A stretch of 15,046 bases of DNA from Nitriliruptoraceae bacterium (GCA_007121975.1 SKJO01000110.1:1-15046); one strand, 5' to 3'; counted from the first letter of the stretch, positions 5,978-13,181 are shown. The notes: generated by a model from the sequence alone, not told the origin. Program-made: numbers and translations.

Positions 5978-8800
5978 TCACGCTTCGACGATGCCGCGTC
6001 GCAGCCCGTCGAGCGCCTCGCGGGCGGATGAACGCAGCGGATCCGCGGACACGTCCCGCAGCTGGCCGACGAGGTCGGCGACCTGCTTGACCGTGCGCAC
6101 GAAATCGCCGCCGGTCAACTCGAGATCCCCGAGTGCCTCCTCGAGGTCGGCACCAGCGGTCCACCGCCAGGCCGGGGCGACGAACCCGGCGTCGAGCTCC
6201 CGCAGCTCGGGCAGGCCCGACGCCCGCTCCCGTCCCCGCAGCTCAGCCGCGAGGTCCAGCACCGACTCCACGGCCTCGTCGATCGCCAGGGTCGGCAGCT
6301 CGGGGTGCTCGGTCAGCTCGCCGCCGCGCGGCTCGTAGCAGAACAGGGCCGCCAGCCCGGCGAGCTCGGCGGCGTCGAGGCCGTCGAGCAGGCCGCGGCG
6401 CAGCGACTCGGCGACGAGCAGGTCCGCCTCGCTGTAGATCCCGGCGAGCAGCAGCCCGGCGTCGGTCGGGCTCGGTGTCGCATCCAGGTAGCCGAGCTCC
6501 CGCAGGATGTCGAGGATGCGGTGCAGTTGGCGGGTCAGCGACCCGGTGGTGCGGCGCACCTGCTCGTCGAGGCGGGTGGCCTCGTCGATCAGCTCGTCGG
6601 CGCGGTACTGCCAGCGTTCGTGCTCGGCGCGGTCCGGGCAGTGATGGCAGGGGTGGTTGCGGAGCTGCTCGCGCAGGTCGAGCACCTCGGGGGACGGTCC
6701 GCCGGGATCGCTCGCCCCGGCCGGCTCGGCGCGGGCGGTGTCGGGCGCCGCCTCCTCGCCCCCACGCAGCGAGCCGTCGGCGTCCAGTGACCAGTCCCCG
6801 GTCAGCGCCGGCGGATCCAGTCCCCGCAGGAGCACCGCCACGTCGCGGCGGTAGTCGCGCTGCCGGGGATTGCCGCTGCGCGGCAGCCGGATGCGCTCGA
6901 CCGGTGTGGGCGCCTGCTCGAGCTCGCGTGGTCCGACCTTGCCCAGCGCCCGGTCGTCGGTGACCACCTGGGCCAGCGGCGTGCCCTTGCGGGTCAGGTG
7001 CACCCCGACCACGGCGACCAGGCCCCGGCGCCCCATCCACGGCAGGTGCAGCACGTCGCCGGGTTGCAGGCCCGCGATCGCAGTGAGCACGGCGTCGCGC
7101 TCCGCCGCCTTGCGCTGGCGGGCCTCCTCCTTCTCCCGACGTGACAGGGTCCGGCGCAGCTGCCAGTACTGCGACCAGTCCCCGAGCTCGCAGCGCAGGT
7201 GCTGGTCGTAGCCGGCGACGCCCTCCTCGAGTTCGGTCAGCCGCTGCACCTTGCGCTCGACCCGGCCGTCAGCCTCGAACTGCGCGAAGGAGGCGGCCAG
7301 CAGCGTCTCGGCCTGGGACAGGTCGTGGCGGCGCAGCAGGTTGACGGCCATGTTGTAGGACGGCGCGAACGAGCTGCGTAGCGGTTCGGTGCGCCGACCC
7401 ACCAGGCCGGCGACCGCTCGGAAGTCGAGGTCGCGCTGGTGGAGCACGACCGCATGGCCGACCCGGTCGATGCCGCGCCGGCCGGCACGACCGGTCAGCT
7501 GGGTGTACTGCCCCGGCGTCAGGATCGCGTGGGTCTCGCCGTTCCACTTCTCGAGCCGCTCGATCACCACCGTGCGGGCCGGCATGTTGATGCCCAGCGC
7601 CAGGGTCTCGGTTGCCACCACGACCTTGAGCAGCCCGCGCTGGAAGCAGACCTCCACCGCCTCCTTGAAGGCGGGGACCATGCCCGCATGGTGGGCCGCG
7701 ATGCCGTCGATCAACCCGGCGCGCCAGCGCTCGAAGCCGAGCACGGCCAGATCGGAGTCGGGCAGGTCGGCGAGCAGGGTGTCGACCACCGCGGCGATCT
7801 GTTCCCGCTCGCTGCGGTTGGTCAGGCGCACCCCGGCGAGCAGCAGCTGCTCCACGGCCTTCTCGCAGCCCTGCCGGGAGAACACGAACAGGATCGCCGG
7901 CAGCCAGCGGCGGTGCTCGAGCTCGGCGACGACCTGGGGCCGCGATGGCCACCGCAGCCGGACGTCCGGGGCCTGGCGGCGGCCCTTGTTCGAGACGCGG
8001 TTGCGGGTGCGTGCACGACGTTCGAGCATCACCACGTCGGGGTTGGGTACGCCCCCACGGGCCTCGGCCGCCCGCTGGCGGTGCTCGGGATCCGCCCCGC
8101 CCTTGCGGCCGGCCCGGAAGGTGTCGTAGATCCGGTCGTTGACGAAGTAGTGGTGGCGCAGCGGGACGGGACGGGTCTCCTCGATCACCACCTCGCAGCC
8201 GTCACGCACCGCCCCGAGCCACTGCCCGAACTCCTCGGCGTTGCTGACGGTCGCCGACAGGGCGGCGAGCTGCACCGAGGCGGGCAGCTGGATGATGACC
8301 TCCTCCCACACCGCGCCGCGCGAGCGGTCGGCGAGGTAGTGGACCTCGTCGAGCACGACGTGACGCAGCCCCGCCAGGGTGGGCGAGGCCTCGTAGATCA
8401 TGTTGCGCAGCACCTCGGTGGTCATCACCACCACCGGGGCCTCGCCATGGATCGACCGGTCACCGGTCAGCAGGCCGACCCGTCCGGGGCCGTAGCGTTC
8501 GAGCAGGTCGCGGTACTTCTGGTTGGACAGGGCCTTGATCGGCGTGGTGTAGAAGCACTTGCCGCCGGCGAGCAGCGCATCGTGGCAGGCATACTCCCCC
8601 ACCACGGTCTTGCCGGCCCCGGTCGGCGCGGCGACCAGTACCGAGCGTCCGGCGTGCAGCGCGGTGATCGCGCGGACCTGGAACGGGTCGGGGGCGAACC
8701 CGAGGCTGGCGACGAACCCGTGGACGACCGCGTCGTCGGGCAGGTGCTGGGCCGTGGGCAGGCCGTGGGCAGGGGGCAGGTCGTCTGGGACCGGGATCAC
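5978..8800 (-). CDS. helY: HelY-type SKI2/Mtr4-like DExH helicase
   Basis: A 940-residue superfamily 2 helicase of the SKI2/Mtr4-like group that is conserved in actinobacteria as HelY; it probably unwinds RNA (or RNA-DNA) with ATP, but its exact role is not well established. Motifs in order: Walker A APTGAGKT (58-65), Ia TPIKALSNQKY (86-96), Ib TTEVLRNM (127-134), II DEVHY (151-155), III SAT (182-184), IV FVFSRQGCE (305-313), V VVATETLALGINMP (394-407) and VI QLTGRAGRRGID (434-445). A basic linker (roughly 230-285) lies between the two RecA domains. The C-terminal DSHCT-like helical domain is preceded by a Cys/His cluster (HPCHHCPDRAEH). I chose GTG 8800 because it has a GAGG site at 8805-8808 and avoids overlapping the upstream gene. 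ATG codons at 8902 and 8899 would add 34 or 33 residues that overlap it. Mycobacterial HelY is of similar size. Confidence 0.92.
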   Translation of the reverse strand: MIPVPDDLPPAHGLPTAQHLPDDAVVHGFVASLGFAPDPFQVRAITALHAGRSVLVAAPTGAGKTVVGEYACHDALLAGGKCFYTTPIKALSNQKYRDLLERYGPGRVGLLTGDRSIHGEAPVVVMTTEVLRNMIYEASPTLAGLRHVVLDEVHYLADRSRGAVWEEVIIQLPASVQLAALSATVSNAEEFGQWLGAVRDGCEVVIEETRPVPLRHHYFVNDRIYDTFRAGRKGGADPEHRQRAAEARGGVPNPDVVMLERRARTRNRVSNKGRRQAPDVRLRWPSRPQVVAELEHRRWLPAILFVFSRQGCEKAVEQLLLAGVRLTNRSEREQIAAVVDTLLADLPDSDLAVLGFERWRAGLIDGIAAHHAGMVPAFKEAVEVCFQRGLLKVVVATETLALGINMPARTVVIERLEKWNGETHAILTPGQYTQLTGRAGRRGIDRVGHAVVLHQRDLDFRAVAGLVGRRTEPLRSSFAPSYNMAVNLLRRHDLSQAETLLAASFAQFEADGRVERKVQRLTELEEGVAGYDQHLRCELGDWSQYWQLRRTLSRREKEEARQRKAAERDAVLTAIAGLQPGDVLHLPWMGRRGLVAVVGVHLTRKGTPLAQVVTDDRALGKVGPRELEQAPTPVERIRLPRSGNPRQRDYRRDVAVLLRGLDPPALTGDWSLDADGSLRGGEEAAPDTARAEPAGASDPGGPSPEVLDLREQLRNHPCHHCPDRAEHERWQYRADELIDEATRLDEQVRRTTGSLTRQLHRILDILRELGYLDATPSPTDAGLLLAGIYSEADLLVAESLRRGLLDGLDAAELAGLAALFCYEPRGGELTEHPELPTLAIDEAVESVLDLAAELRGRERASGLPELRELDAGFVAPAWRWTAGADLEEALGDLELTGGDFVRTVKQVADLVGQLRDVSADPLRSSAREALDGLRRGIVEA
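8750..8771. repeat. 11-bp perfect tandem duplication near the helY start
   Basis: GGCCGTGGGCA occurs twice back to back on the plus strand (8750-8760 and 8761-8771), followed by a partial copy-like GGGGGCAGG. It lies in codons about 10-17 of helY and encodes the Pro/His-rich AHGLPTAQ stretch. A unit of 11 bp is not a multiple of three, so gain or loss of one copy would shift the frame just after the start. Confidence 0.8.
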
Positions 8801-8804
8801 GGCA

Positions 8805-8808
8805 CCTC
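8805..8808 (-). promoter_or_regulatory. ribosome-binding site deciding the helY GTG start
   Basis: GAGG lies 4 bases upstream of GTG 8800. It is short but falls exactly in the gap after the upstream gene's stop, which favours this start over the upstream ATG pair at 8899-8902. Confidence 0.45.
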
Positions 8809-8846
8809 GAGGGGTCGGCGGCGGAAAGGCAAGGTCCGGGACGGGG

Positions 8847-9488
8847 TCAGCCCCGGCGTCCCTCCAGAAAGCTTGGCAGGGTGGGCAGCGGCGCCACATC
8901 ACCCCGGGCGCCGCCGAGGTCGAGGGTGGAGGCCCGGGCGTTCTGCACGACCTGCTCCGAGCGCTGCCGCAGCCGGCTGGCCTCGGTGACCAGGTCGGTG
9001 CGATGGTCGGGGTCGGTCACGCTCGCTGCATGCGCCAGGACCACGGTGGCATCGCGAGCCAGGGTCACGCCGGTGATGAACTCGCGCTGGACCGGGCGCG
9101 CCTCGGAGGGAAGGTCCAACCCCGCCAGGCGCAGCAGCAGCGAGTCGTAGGCGCTGTGCCAGTCCTCGACGTGCTCGGTGACCGGGGCCGGATCCCCCTG
9201 TCGCACGGCGAGCAGCGCCTCGGCGATGGGGGGACGATCGTCCGACGACGAGGTCCACAGCGCGTCGGCCTCGATCACCAGGGGCAGCACCGAGCTCTCC
9301 ACGACGACCCGCGCGTCGCCGGTGGTCGCTGGCGCCAGGCTGCGACCGATCCACACGCCGAGCGCCAGCACGACCGCGGCCACCAGCACCAGCCACAGCG
9401 CGCGGCGCAGCACCCGGGCGGGTGGACGCCACCAGGCCCGCAGGTCCCGGACGGGTGCGGTCGTGGCGGGAGCGGATGGGGTGGTCAT
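8847..9488 (-). CDS. single-pass membrane-anchored helical protein, unknown
   Basis: I do not recognise this 213-residue protein. A Thr/Ala/Pro and Arg-rich N-terminus (1-29) precedes one hydrophobic segment at about 30-48. Positive charges sit before it, so the long C-terminal part (50-213) is probably outside the cytoplasm. That part looks like a helix bundle (for instance VVVESSVLPLVIEADALW, 61-78, and TEASRLRQRSEQVVQNAR, 168-185) and ends in a short Pro-rich tail. There are no Cys residues and no catalytic motif. The ATG at 9488 overlaps the tatC stop by 4 bp (ATGA), and a same-frame longer open stretch inside tatC is rejected. The position between tatC and helY suggests coupled expression with Tat, but a Tat role is not shown. 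Confidence 0.78.
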   Translation of the reverse strand: MTTPSAPATTAPVRDLRAWWRPPARVLRRALWLVLVAAVVLALGVWIGRSLAPATTGDARVVVESSVLPLVIEADALWTSSSDDRPPIAEALLAVRQGDPAPVTEHVEDWHSAYDSLLLRLAGLDLPSEARPVQREFITGVTLARDATVVLAHAASVTDPDHRTDLVTEASRLRQRSEQVVQNARASTLDLGGARGDVAPLPTLPSFLEGRRG

Positions 9489-10216
9489 CGGCGGGCCCGA
9501 CGTCGGCGGCGCTCGATCAGTCGCGCGGCGAGGATCGAGAACTCGTAGAAGATCCACATCGGACCCGCAACCAGCAGCAGCGTGAAGGCGTCCACCGTCG
9601 GGGTGATGAAGGCCGCGGAGATGAACATGACCAGCACCGCGTAGGGCCGGACCCGTCGCATCCAGGCCGAGGAGGCGACGCCGGCCAGCACCAGGGAGAT
9701 CAGCACCAGCGGCAGCTCGAACACCAGCCCGAAGGCCACCGACATGGCCAGGAAGAAGCTGAGGTACTCGTCGGCGGCGAGCAGCGCTTCGATCCGCGGG
9801 CCCCCGAGGAACAGCAGGATGCGCAGGCCCTGGGGGATGACCAGGTAGGCGAAGGCGATGCCGGCCGCGAACATCACCTGGCTGAGCACCACGAACGGCA
9901 GCGCATAGCGCCGCTCGCTGGTGGTCAGGCCCGGTGTCACGAACCGCCACAGCTGGTAGAAGATCACCGGCCCCCCCACGAACAGCCCGATCACCAGCGA
10001 GGTGCGCAGCCGCACGGAGAACGGCTCGAGCGGCCGGAGGGCCACCAGCGTGCAGTCGTCCCCGCGTAGATCCACGACCGCGGAACAGTACGGTGCGATC
10101 AGCAGCTCCAACACCCAGGGGAACACCGCATACCCGACGATGGTGCCCAGCCCGAGCGCGATCAGGGCGCGGATCAGCCGCTGCCGCAGCTCCGCGAGAT
10201 GCTCGACCAGCGGCAT
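9485..10216 (-). CDS. tatC: Sec-independent protein translocase TatC
   Basis: TatC is the multi-spanning membrane receptor of the twin-arginine export system; it binds RR signal peptides of folded proteins and recruits TatA. This 243-residue protein starts with the conserved EHLAELRQRL (5-14) and shows TSERRY (Glu101), FGLVFELP (Glu168) and ITPTVDAF (Asp209), matching functionally important acidic positions in the family. About six hydrophobic segments are visible (about 17-37, 72-92, 106-128, 155-180, 191-203, 211-229). The Arg-rich tail (RLIERRRRRARR) is cytosolic. I chose ATG 10216, at the family's usual MPL start. Its GGGGAG lies directly against the ATG, which is too close for a good site, so TTG 10246 (10 residues earlier) is an alternative. 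It follows tatA by 34 bases. Confidence 0.95.
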   Translation of the reverse strand: MPLVEHLAELRQRLIRALIALGLGTIVGYAVFPWVLELLIAPYCSAVVDLRGDDCTLVALRPLEPFSVRLRTSLVIGLFVGGPVIFYQLWRFVTPGLTTSERRYALPFVVLSQVMFAAGIAFAYLVIPQGLRILLFLGGPRIEALLAADEYLSFFLAMSVAFGLVFELPLVLISLVLAGVASSAWMRRVRPYAVLVMFISAAFITPTVDAFTLLLVAGPMWIFYEFSILAARLIERRRRRARR

Positions 10217-10250
10217 CTCCCCACTGGTGGACGCCGACCGGTCCAACGGA

Positions 10251-10433
10251 TCACGCGTCCCGCTCGGGGTCGCCCTCGGCATCGGGGTCGTCGGTGTCCT
10301 CGGAGGCCTTGCGGAACTCGCGGATCGACTTGCCGACCGCGCTGGCGAGGTCGGGCAGCTTGCGGCCACCGAACAGCAGCAGCACGATGATCAGGATGAT
10401 GATCCACTCGGCGCCGCCGGGCAGGGTGGGCAT
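10251..10433 (-). CDS. tatA: Sec-independent protein translocase TatA
   Basis: TatA is the small pore-forming or membrane-weakening subunit of the Tat export system. This 60-residue protein has a short N-terminus, one membrane helix (about 12-26, with Glu14 just inside its start), the hinge FGGRKLPDLA (26-35), an amphipathic helix (about 31-47: SAVGKSIREFRKA) and an acidic tail (SEDTDDPDAEGDPERDA). Length is typical of actinobacterial TatA. Two in-frame ATGs exist. The one at 10433 has GGAGG exactly 6 bases upstream, and that site lies inside the 5 codons that the first ATG (10448) would add, so I chose 10433. No tatB is visible in the window; in mycobacteria tatB lies elsewhere. Confidence 0.95.
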   Translation of the reverse strand: MPTLPGGAEWIIILIIVLLLFGGRKLPDLASAVGKSIREFRKASEDTDDPDAEGDPERDA

Positions 10434-10439
10434 GATCGA

Positions 10440-10444
10440 CCTCC
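10440..10444 (-). promoter_or_regulatory. ribosome-binding site deciding the tatA start
   Basis: GGAGG lies 6 bases before ATG 10433 and overlaps codons that would belong to tatA if ATG 10448 were used. This favours the shorter 60-residue form. Confidence 0.75.
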
Positions 10445-10502
10445 GCATCGGTCCCGGTGGTGACGCGGCCGGGGAGGGACGGTCCGGGAACCCGTGACGA
10501 GT

Positions 10503-10763
10503 CTATCGTCCGAGGTCCGGGGGCACGGGCGGTGGGCCCGACGCGGGCGTGGCGCGGGTCGCCTCGAGCCGCGCGAGTTCGAGCCGGGTGACCGCCGCGT
10601 CGCGTTGCAGCGCTTCGAGCTCGGGGCCGATACGTGCCTGCAGCGCGCTGAGCTCGCGTGCGGCCCGCGATGCCCGGCGCGCAAGCCCGATGATCAGCAG
10701 CACCACCGCCAGCAGGGTGCCCACGGCCACGAGCACCAGGGTGACGACGACCGGCGTGGCCAC
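10503..10763 (-). CDS. small membrane-anchored coiled-coil protein, unknown
   Basis: An 86-residue protein I do not recognise. One hydrophobic helix (about 5-28, Val/Leu-rich) is followed by a stretch of charged, Leu/Ala-rich heptad-like sequence (about 30-70, with RRASRAARELSALQARI and LEALQRDAAV) and a Pro/Gly tail (PPPVPPDLGR). Topology resembles TatB (short membrane helix plus long helix), but the TatA/B hinge FGPxKLP is missing, so I do not call it TatB. The GTG start at 10763 has GGAG 5 bases upstream, and the stop is TAG. It sits between a zinc-ribbon-like gene and tatA, so co-expression with Tat is likely. Function unknown. Confidence 0.65.
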   Translation of the reverse strand: MATPVVVTLVLVAVGTLLAVVLLIIGLARRASRAARELSALQARIGPELEALQRDAAVTRLELARLEATRATPASGPPPVPPDLGR

Positions 10764-10818
10764 GAACGCTCCGGGGACGGGGGTGCTCAGGCTACCCGTG
10801 GTCGCCGGCCGGCGCGGA

Positions 10819-11184
10819 TCATCGCGAGGTGGCCAGCAGCTGCTCGAACCAGGTGTCGGTCGTGAGCAGCAGATGCAGGTCGAGCAGGTCGTCGTGGGTG
10901 AGACGTGGACCGCCGGGCGGCGACTCCGGGTGCGGCGGGCGGCGGTCGACCTCGGTCTGCAGCTGCTCGCGCTCCTCGGCCTCCACCCCGCCGGTGCGCA
11001 GCAGGTCGGCGATTCGGGCGTCGGCCGGCTTGGCCACCACGTGGGTGCAGGCCGGGCAGCGGAAGCGGTAGGCGCTGCCGTCGGCGACCTGGCCGTCGGC
11101 GTCGCGCACGATCGTGAGGGTCAGGTCGGTGGGGCGCAGGTCCACCTCACCGCAGCTGGGGCAGCTGGCGCGGATGCGGGTCAT
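10819..11184 (-). CDS. small zinc-ribbon-like protein, unknown function
   Basis: A 121-residue soluble protein. Two CxxC pairs, CPSC (8-11) and CPAC (43-46), are 31 residues apart and probably bind one zinc ion in a rubredoxin/zinc-ribbon fold; the strand-rich part between them (VDLRPTDLTLTIVR) fits. The part after residue 53 is helical and acidic, with a Pro/Gly-rich linker (83-92) and a C-terminal helical segment (96-119, LTHDDLLDLHLLLTTD). No enzyme motif is visible. The ATG at 11184 has a perfect AGGAGG 7 bases upstream. It lies after pafC and before the 86-residue membrane gene, an insertion relative to the mycobacterial order as I remember it. Role in transcription, proteasome or Tat work is open. 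Confidence 0.75.
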   Translation of the reverse strand: MTRIRASCPSCGEVDLRPTDLTLTIVRDADGQVADGSAYRFRCPACTHVVAKPADARIADLLRTGGVEAEEREQLQTEVDRRPPHPESPPGGPRLTHDDLLDLHLLLTTDTWFEQLLATSR

Positions 11185-11191
11185 CGGGGGG

Positions 11192-11197
11192 CCTCCT
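11192..11197 (-). promoter_or_regulatory. strong ribosome-binding site of the zinc-ribbon gene
   Basis: A perfect AGGAGG with a 7-base spacer precedes the ATG at 11184. It supports independent, efficient translation in the 79-base gap after pafC. Confidence 0.75.
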
Positions 11198-11242
11198 GCG
11201 GGTGCTCACCTCCCCTGTCGGCGGCTCGCGCCGGAACTTGAC

Positions 11243-11262
11243 CGTTCGTGCCACGCCGAACG
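11243..11262. repeat. inverted repeat right after the pafC stop
   Basis: CGTTCG (11243-11248) and CGAACG (11257-11262) form a 6-bp perfect stem with an 8-base loop, directly after the pafC TGA at 11264-11266. It has no U-run after it. It could mark a transcript end or pause between pafC and the zinc-ribbon gene, or be an operator. The half-sites are in the reverse order of the actinobacterial LexA box (CGAAC-N4-GTTCG pattern), so I do not call it an SOS box. Confidence 0.35.
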
Positions 11263-11263
11263 C

Positions 11264-12208
11264 TCAGGGTGCGCCATCCTCGCCGCCGTAGTTGGCGAGG
11301 GCCGCCTCGGCGAGCTCACGCACCCGGGCGCGCAGCGACGCGGGACGGACCACCTCGAGGTCCCCGCCACCGCTGAGCACCAGCCGGGCGATGAACTCCG
11401 GCGCGTCGGTGCGCAGCACGCACCAGGTGGTGCCGTCGGCGTGCTCCTCGATGCGGTCGGCGTCGATCGCGTCGAGCAGCCAGCGGGCTCCCCGCTGCAG
11501 GCGCAGTTCCACCTCGAGGTCGTCGGGGCCCGGGACGTAGCGCGGTGGTGGGAGCTGTGCGGGGGCGGGCGTGAGCACCGGGATCTCGGTGGGTTCGAAC
11601 CCCAGCACCCGGTCGAGCCGGAACACCCGCCGCTCCCCCACGCCGTGATCGAACCCCTGCAGGTAGCCCTGTCCGTCGACCAGATCCAGCGTCCAGGGGT
11701 CGATCTCCCGGGTGGTGGGCTCCTCGTCACTGCGGCCGCGGTAGCGCAGCCGGACCCGTCGCTGGTCGCGGACCGCGGCACGGGCGGCCGCGAGCAGGGC
11801 GGTGTCCTCGTCGTCGGGGACCACGTCCGCCTGCTGCTCGGGGATCCCGAGCACGCCCCGCACCTTGTCGACGGCCGCACGCAGCTGGGGCAGGTCGTCG
11901 CCGAGCGCGACCACGGCCGCATCCAGGGTGAGCACGAGTCGGTAGGCCTCCTGAGGGGTCGGGCGCAGCGGCCGGGTCAGCTCGTCGGCCATCCCCAGCA
12001 CGACGCGGTCGCCGACCAGCTCGACCTCGAACAGGTCGCCTCCGGCCAGGCCCGGAAGTCCGCAGAAGTCGAGGTGGAGCAGTTCGCGGCGGATGGTGGC
12101 GGGCTCGGTGCCGAACGCGGCGGCCGCTTCACTCAGCGACGCCCCGGGACGTTCGAGCAGCCAGGGCACGAGGGTCAGCATCCGCGCGACGGAGTCCCGG
12201 GCGCTCAT
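11264..12208 (-). CDS. pafC: PafC, WYL-domain transcription regulator subunit
   Basis: A 314-residue regulator that works with PafB; in mycobacteria PafBC activates many DNA damage genes independently of LexA. An N-terminal winged helix-turn-helix (about 1-75, with TIRRELLHLDFCGLPG) is followed by a middle helical region, a WYL domain (about 140-215: REIDPWTLDLVDGQGYLQGFD and VFRLDRV) and a C-terminal WCX domain ending in the acidic GGEDGAP tail. In the WYL motif the usual Trp is replaced: GYLQGFD reads Gly-Tyr-Leu, which is common in PafC-type proteins as far as I recall. The ATG at 12208 overlaps the pafB stop (ATGA), a hallmark of this pair. A longer upstream frame is an artefact inside pafB. 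Confidence 0.93.
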   Translation of the reverse strand: MSARDSVARMLTLVPWLLERPGASLSEAAAAFGTEPATIRRELLHLDFCGLPGLAGGDLFEVELVGDRVVLGMADELTRPLRPTPQEAYRLVLTLDAAVVALGDDLPQLRAAVDKVRGVLGIPEQQADVVPDDEDTALLAAARAAVRDQRRVRLRYRGRSDEEPTTREIDPWTLDLVDGQGYLQGFDHGVGERRVFRLDRVLGFEPTEIPVLTPAPAQLPPPRYVPGPDDLEVELRLQRGARWLLDAIDADRIEEHADGTTWCVLRTDAPEFIARLVLSGGGDLEVVRPASLRARVRELAEAALANYGGEDGAP

Positions 12209-13137
12209 CGGTGCTGCTCCACGAGGCGTTCGAGGGCGGCGACGAGCTGTTCGCGCAGGGCGGCGGGGGCCAGCACCTCGACGTCGGCGCCGAACCCGAG
12301 CAGCCAGGCCCGGTCGCGCAGTTCGTCGAGCTGCGGGATGCGCAGCACCGAGCGATCCCCGTGGGTGGTGTCGGTGGACAGCGCGCCGCGCCGGACGAGT
12401 TCGAAGCGGGCACGGTCCTGCGCCGCGACCTCGACCTCGACCCGGTCGCCCTCGGGACCGGCGATGAGCCCCGCCACGTCCAGCTCGTCGGGATGCAGGT
12501 AGCTGCCGGGTTGGCCGTCGGGCCGCACCGCGCCGCGCACGCGGTCCAGTCGGAACACCCGCAGCGCCTCTCGGGCCAGGTCGTGGGCGACGAGGTACCA
12601 GGCCCCGCGACGGTGGGCGATGGCGTGGGGCTGCACCCGACGCAGCTCGCTCCGCCCCGCCGCCGTGCGGTAGTCGAAGCGCAGCGGGGTGCGGGTGGCG
12701 ACGGCTTCGGCGACCTCGTCGACCGGGTCGGCCGCCAGCGTCAGGCGGGTGTGGGTGATCGGTGCGAGCTCGTCGGGGTCGGGGGCGCGCGCGGCCAGCT
12801 TGGCCAGCGCGAGCCGGCTGTCGTCGGCCCCGCTGGCCTCCAGGGCGAGTCCGAGTGCCGCCACCTCCCCGGGGGTGAGGTCGGGATCGGGCAGCTCGTA
12901 GGCAGGTCGCGCGACGCGGTAGCCCACCTCGTCGCTGAAGGCCAGCTCGTGGGTCTCGATCGGCACCCCCAGCGAGCGCAGCAGCTTCTTGTCGCGCTCG
13001 AACATGCGCCGGGCCGACTCCGGGTCGTCCTGGGCGTAGTAGCGCGTACGCTGCTTGAGCTCCGCGAAGGTGATCGGACGGCGCGTCTCGAGCAGGGCGA
13101 TGGTCAGGTTGACCAGCCGCTCGACCTTCGGGGTCAC
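12205..13137 (-). CDS. pafB: PafB, WYL-domain transcription regulator subunit
   Basis: A 310-residue partner of PafC. The N-terminal winged helix-turn-helix (about 1-80) includes the typical VERLVNLTIALLETRRPIT (5-23) and RRMFERDKKLLRSLGVPIET (43-62), then a helical linker with LTPGEVAALGLAL (87-99). The WYL domain (about 140-205) has RRGAWYLVAHD (176-186, with the Trp-Tyr-Leu triad at 180-182) and VFRLDRVRG (194-202). The C-terminal WCX domain runs from about 230 to the end. GTG 13137 is the start: GGGGAGG sits 5 bases upstream (13143-13149) and the protein begins at the usual MTPKVERL. The gene starts 44 bases after pafA, so it may be on the same transcript. Open sequence upstream lies within pafA and is rejected. 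Confidence 0.95.
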   Translation of the reverse strand: MTPKVERLVNLTIALLETRRPITFAELKQRTRYYAQDDPESARRMFERDKKLLRSLGVPIETHELAFSDEVGYRVARPAYELPDPDLTPGEVAALGLALEASGADDSRLALAKLAARAPDPDELAPITHTRLTLAADPVDEVAEAVATRTPLRFDYRTAAGRSELRRVQPHAIAHRRGAWYLVAHDLAREALRVFRLDRVRGAVRPDGQPGSYLHPDELDVAGLIAGPEGDRVEVEVAAQDRARFELVRRGALSTDTTHGDRSVLRIPQLDELRDRAWLLGFGADVEVLAPAALREQLVAALERLVEQHR

Positions 13138-13142
13138 CGTCC

Positions 13143-13149
13143 CCTCCCC
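13143..13149 (-). promoter_or_regulatory. ribosome-binding site deciding the pafB GTG start
   Basis: GGGGAGG (within AGGGGAGGGG) lies 5 bases upstream of GTG 13137. It rules out the longer frame, which would run into pafA. Confidence 0.7.
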
Positions 13150-13181
13150 TGGTTGCCACCGTTGCCGGATCGTCGCCGAGC

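Noticed and set aside
8801..8902. Upstream ATG starts for helY giving 33-34 extra residues with a CPPC motif
   Set aside because: They overlap the preceding membrane protein gene and lack a clear ribosome-binding site; the CPPC looks accidental.
7439..8989. Plus-strand open frame (516 codons) opposite helY
   Set aside because: It is antisense to helicase motifs and has no recognisable fold.
10217..10369. Extended tatC start at 10369
   Set aside because: It would read through tatA in another frame and adds a Ser/Pro/Arg-rich stretch not seen in TatC; ATG 10216 fits the family start.
11243..11262. Possible LexA/SOS box after pafC
   Set aside because: The half-sites are in the order GTTCG...CGAAC, the reverse of the known CGAAC-N4-GTTCG box, and the spacing is 8, not 4.
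11114..12502. Plus-strand open frame (462 codons) opposite pafB and pafC
   Set aside because: It lies antisense to WYL-domain genes and has repetitive composition typical of shadow frames.
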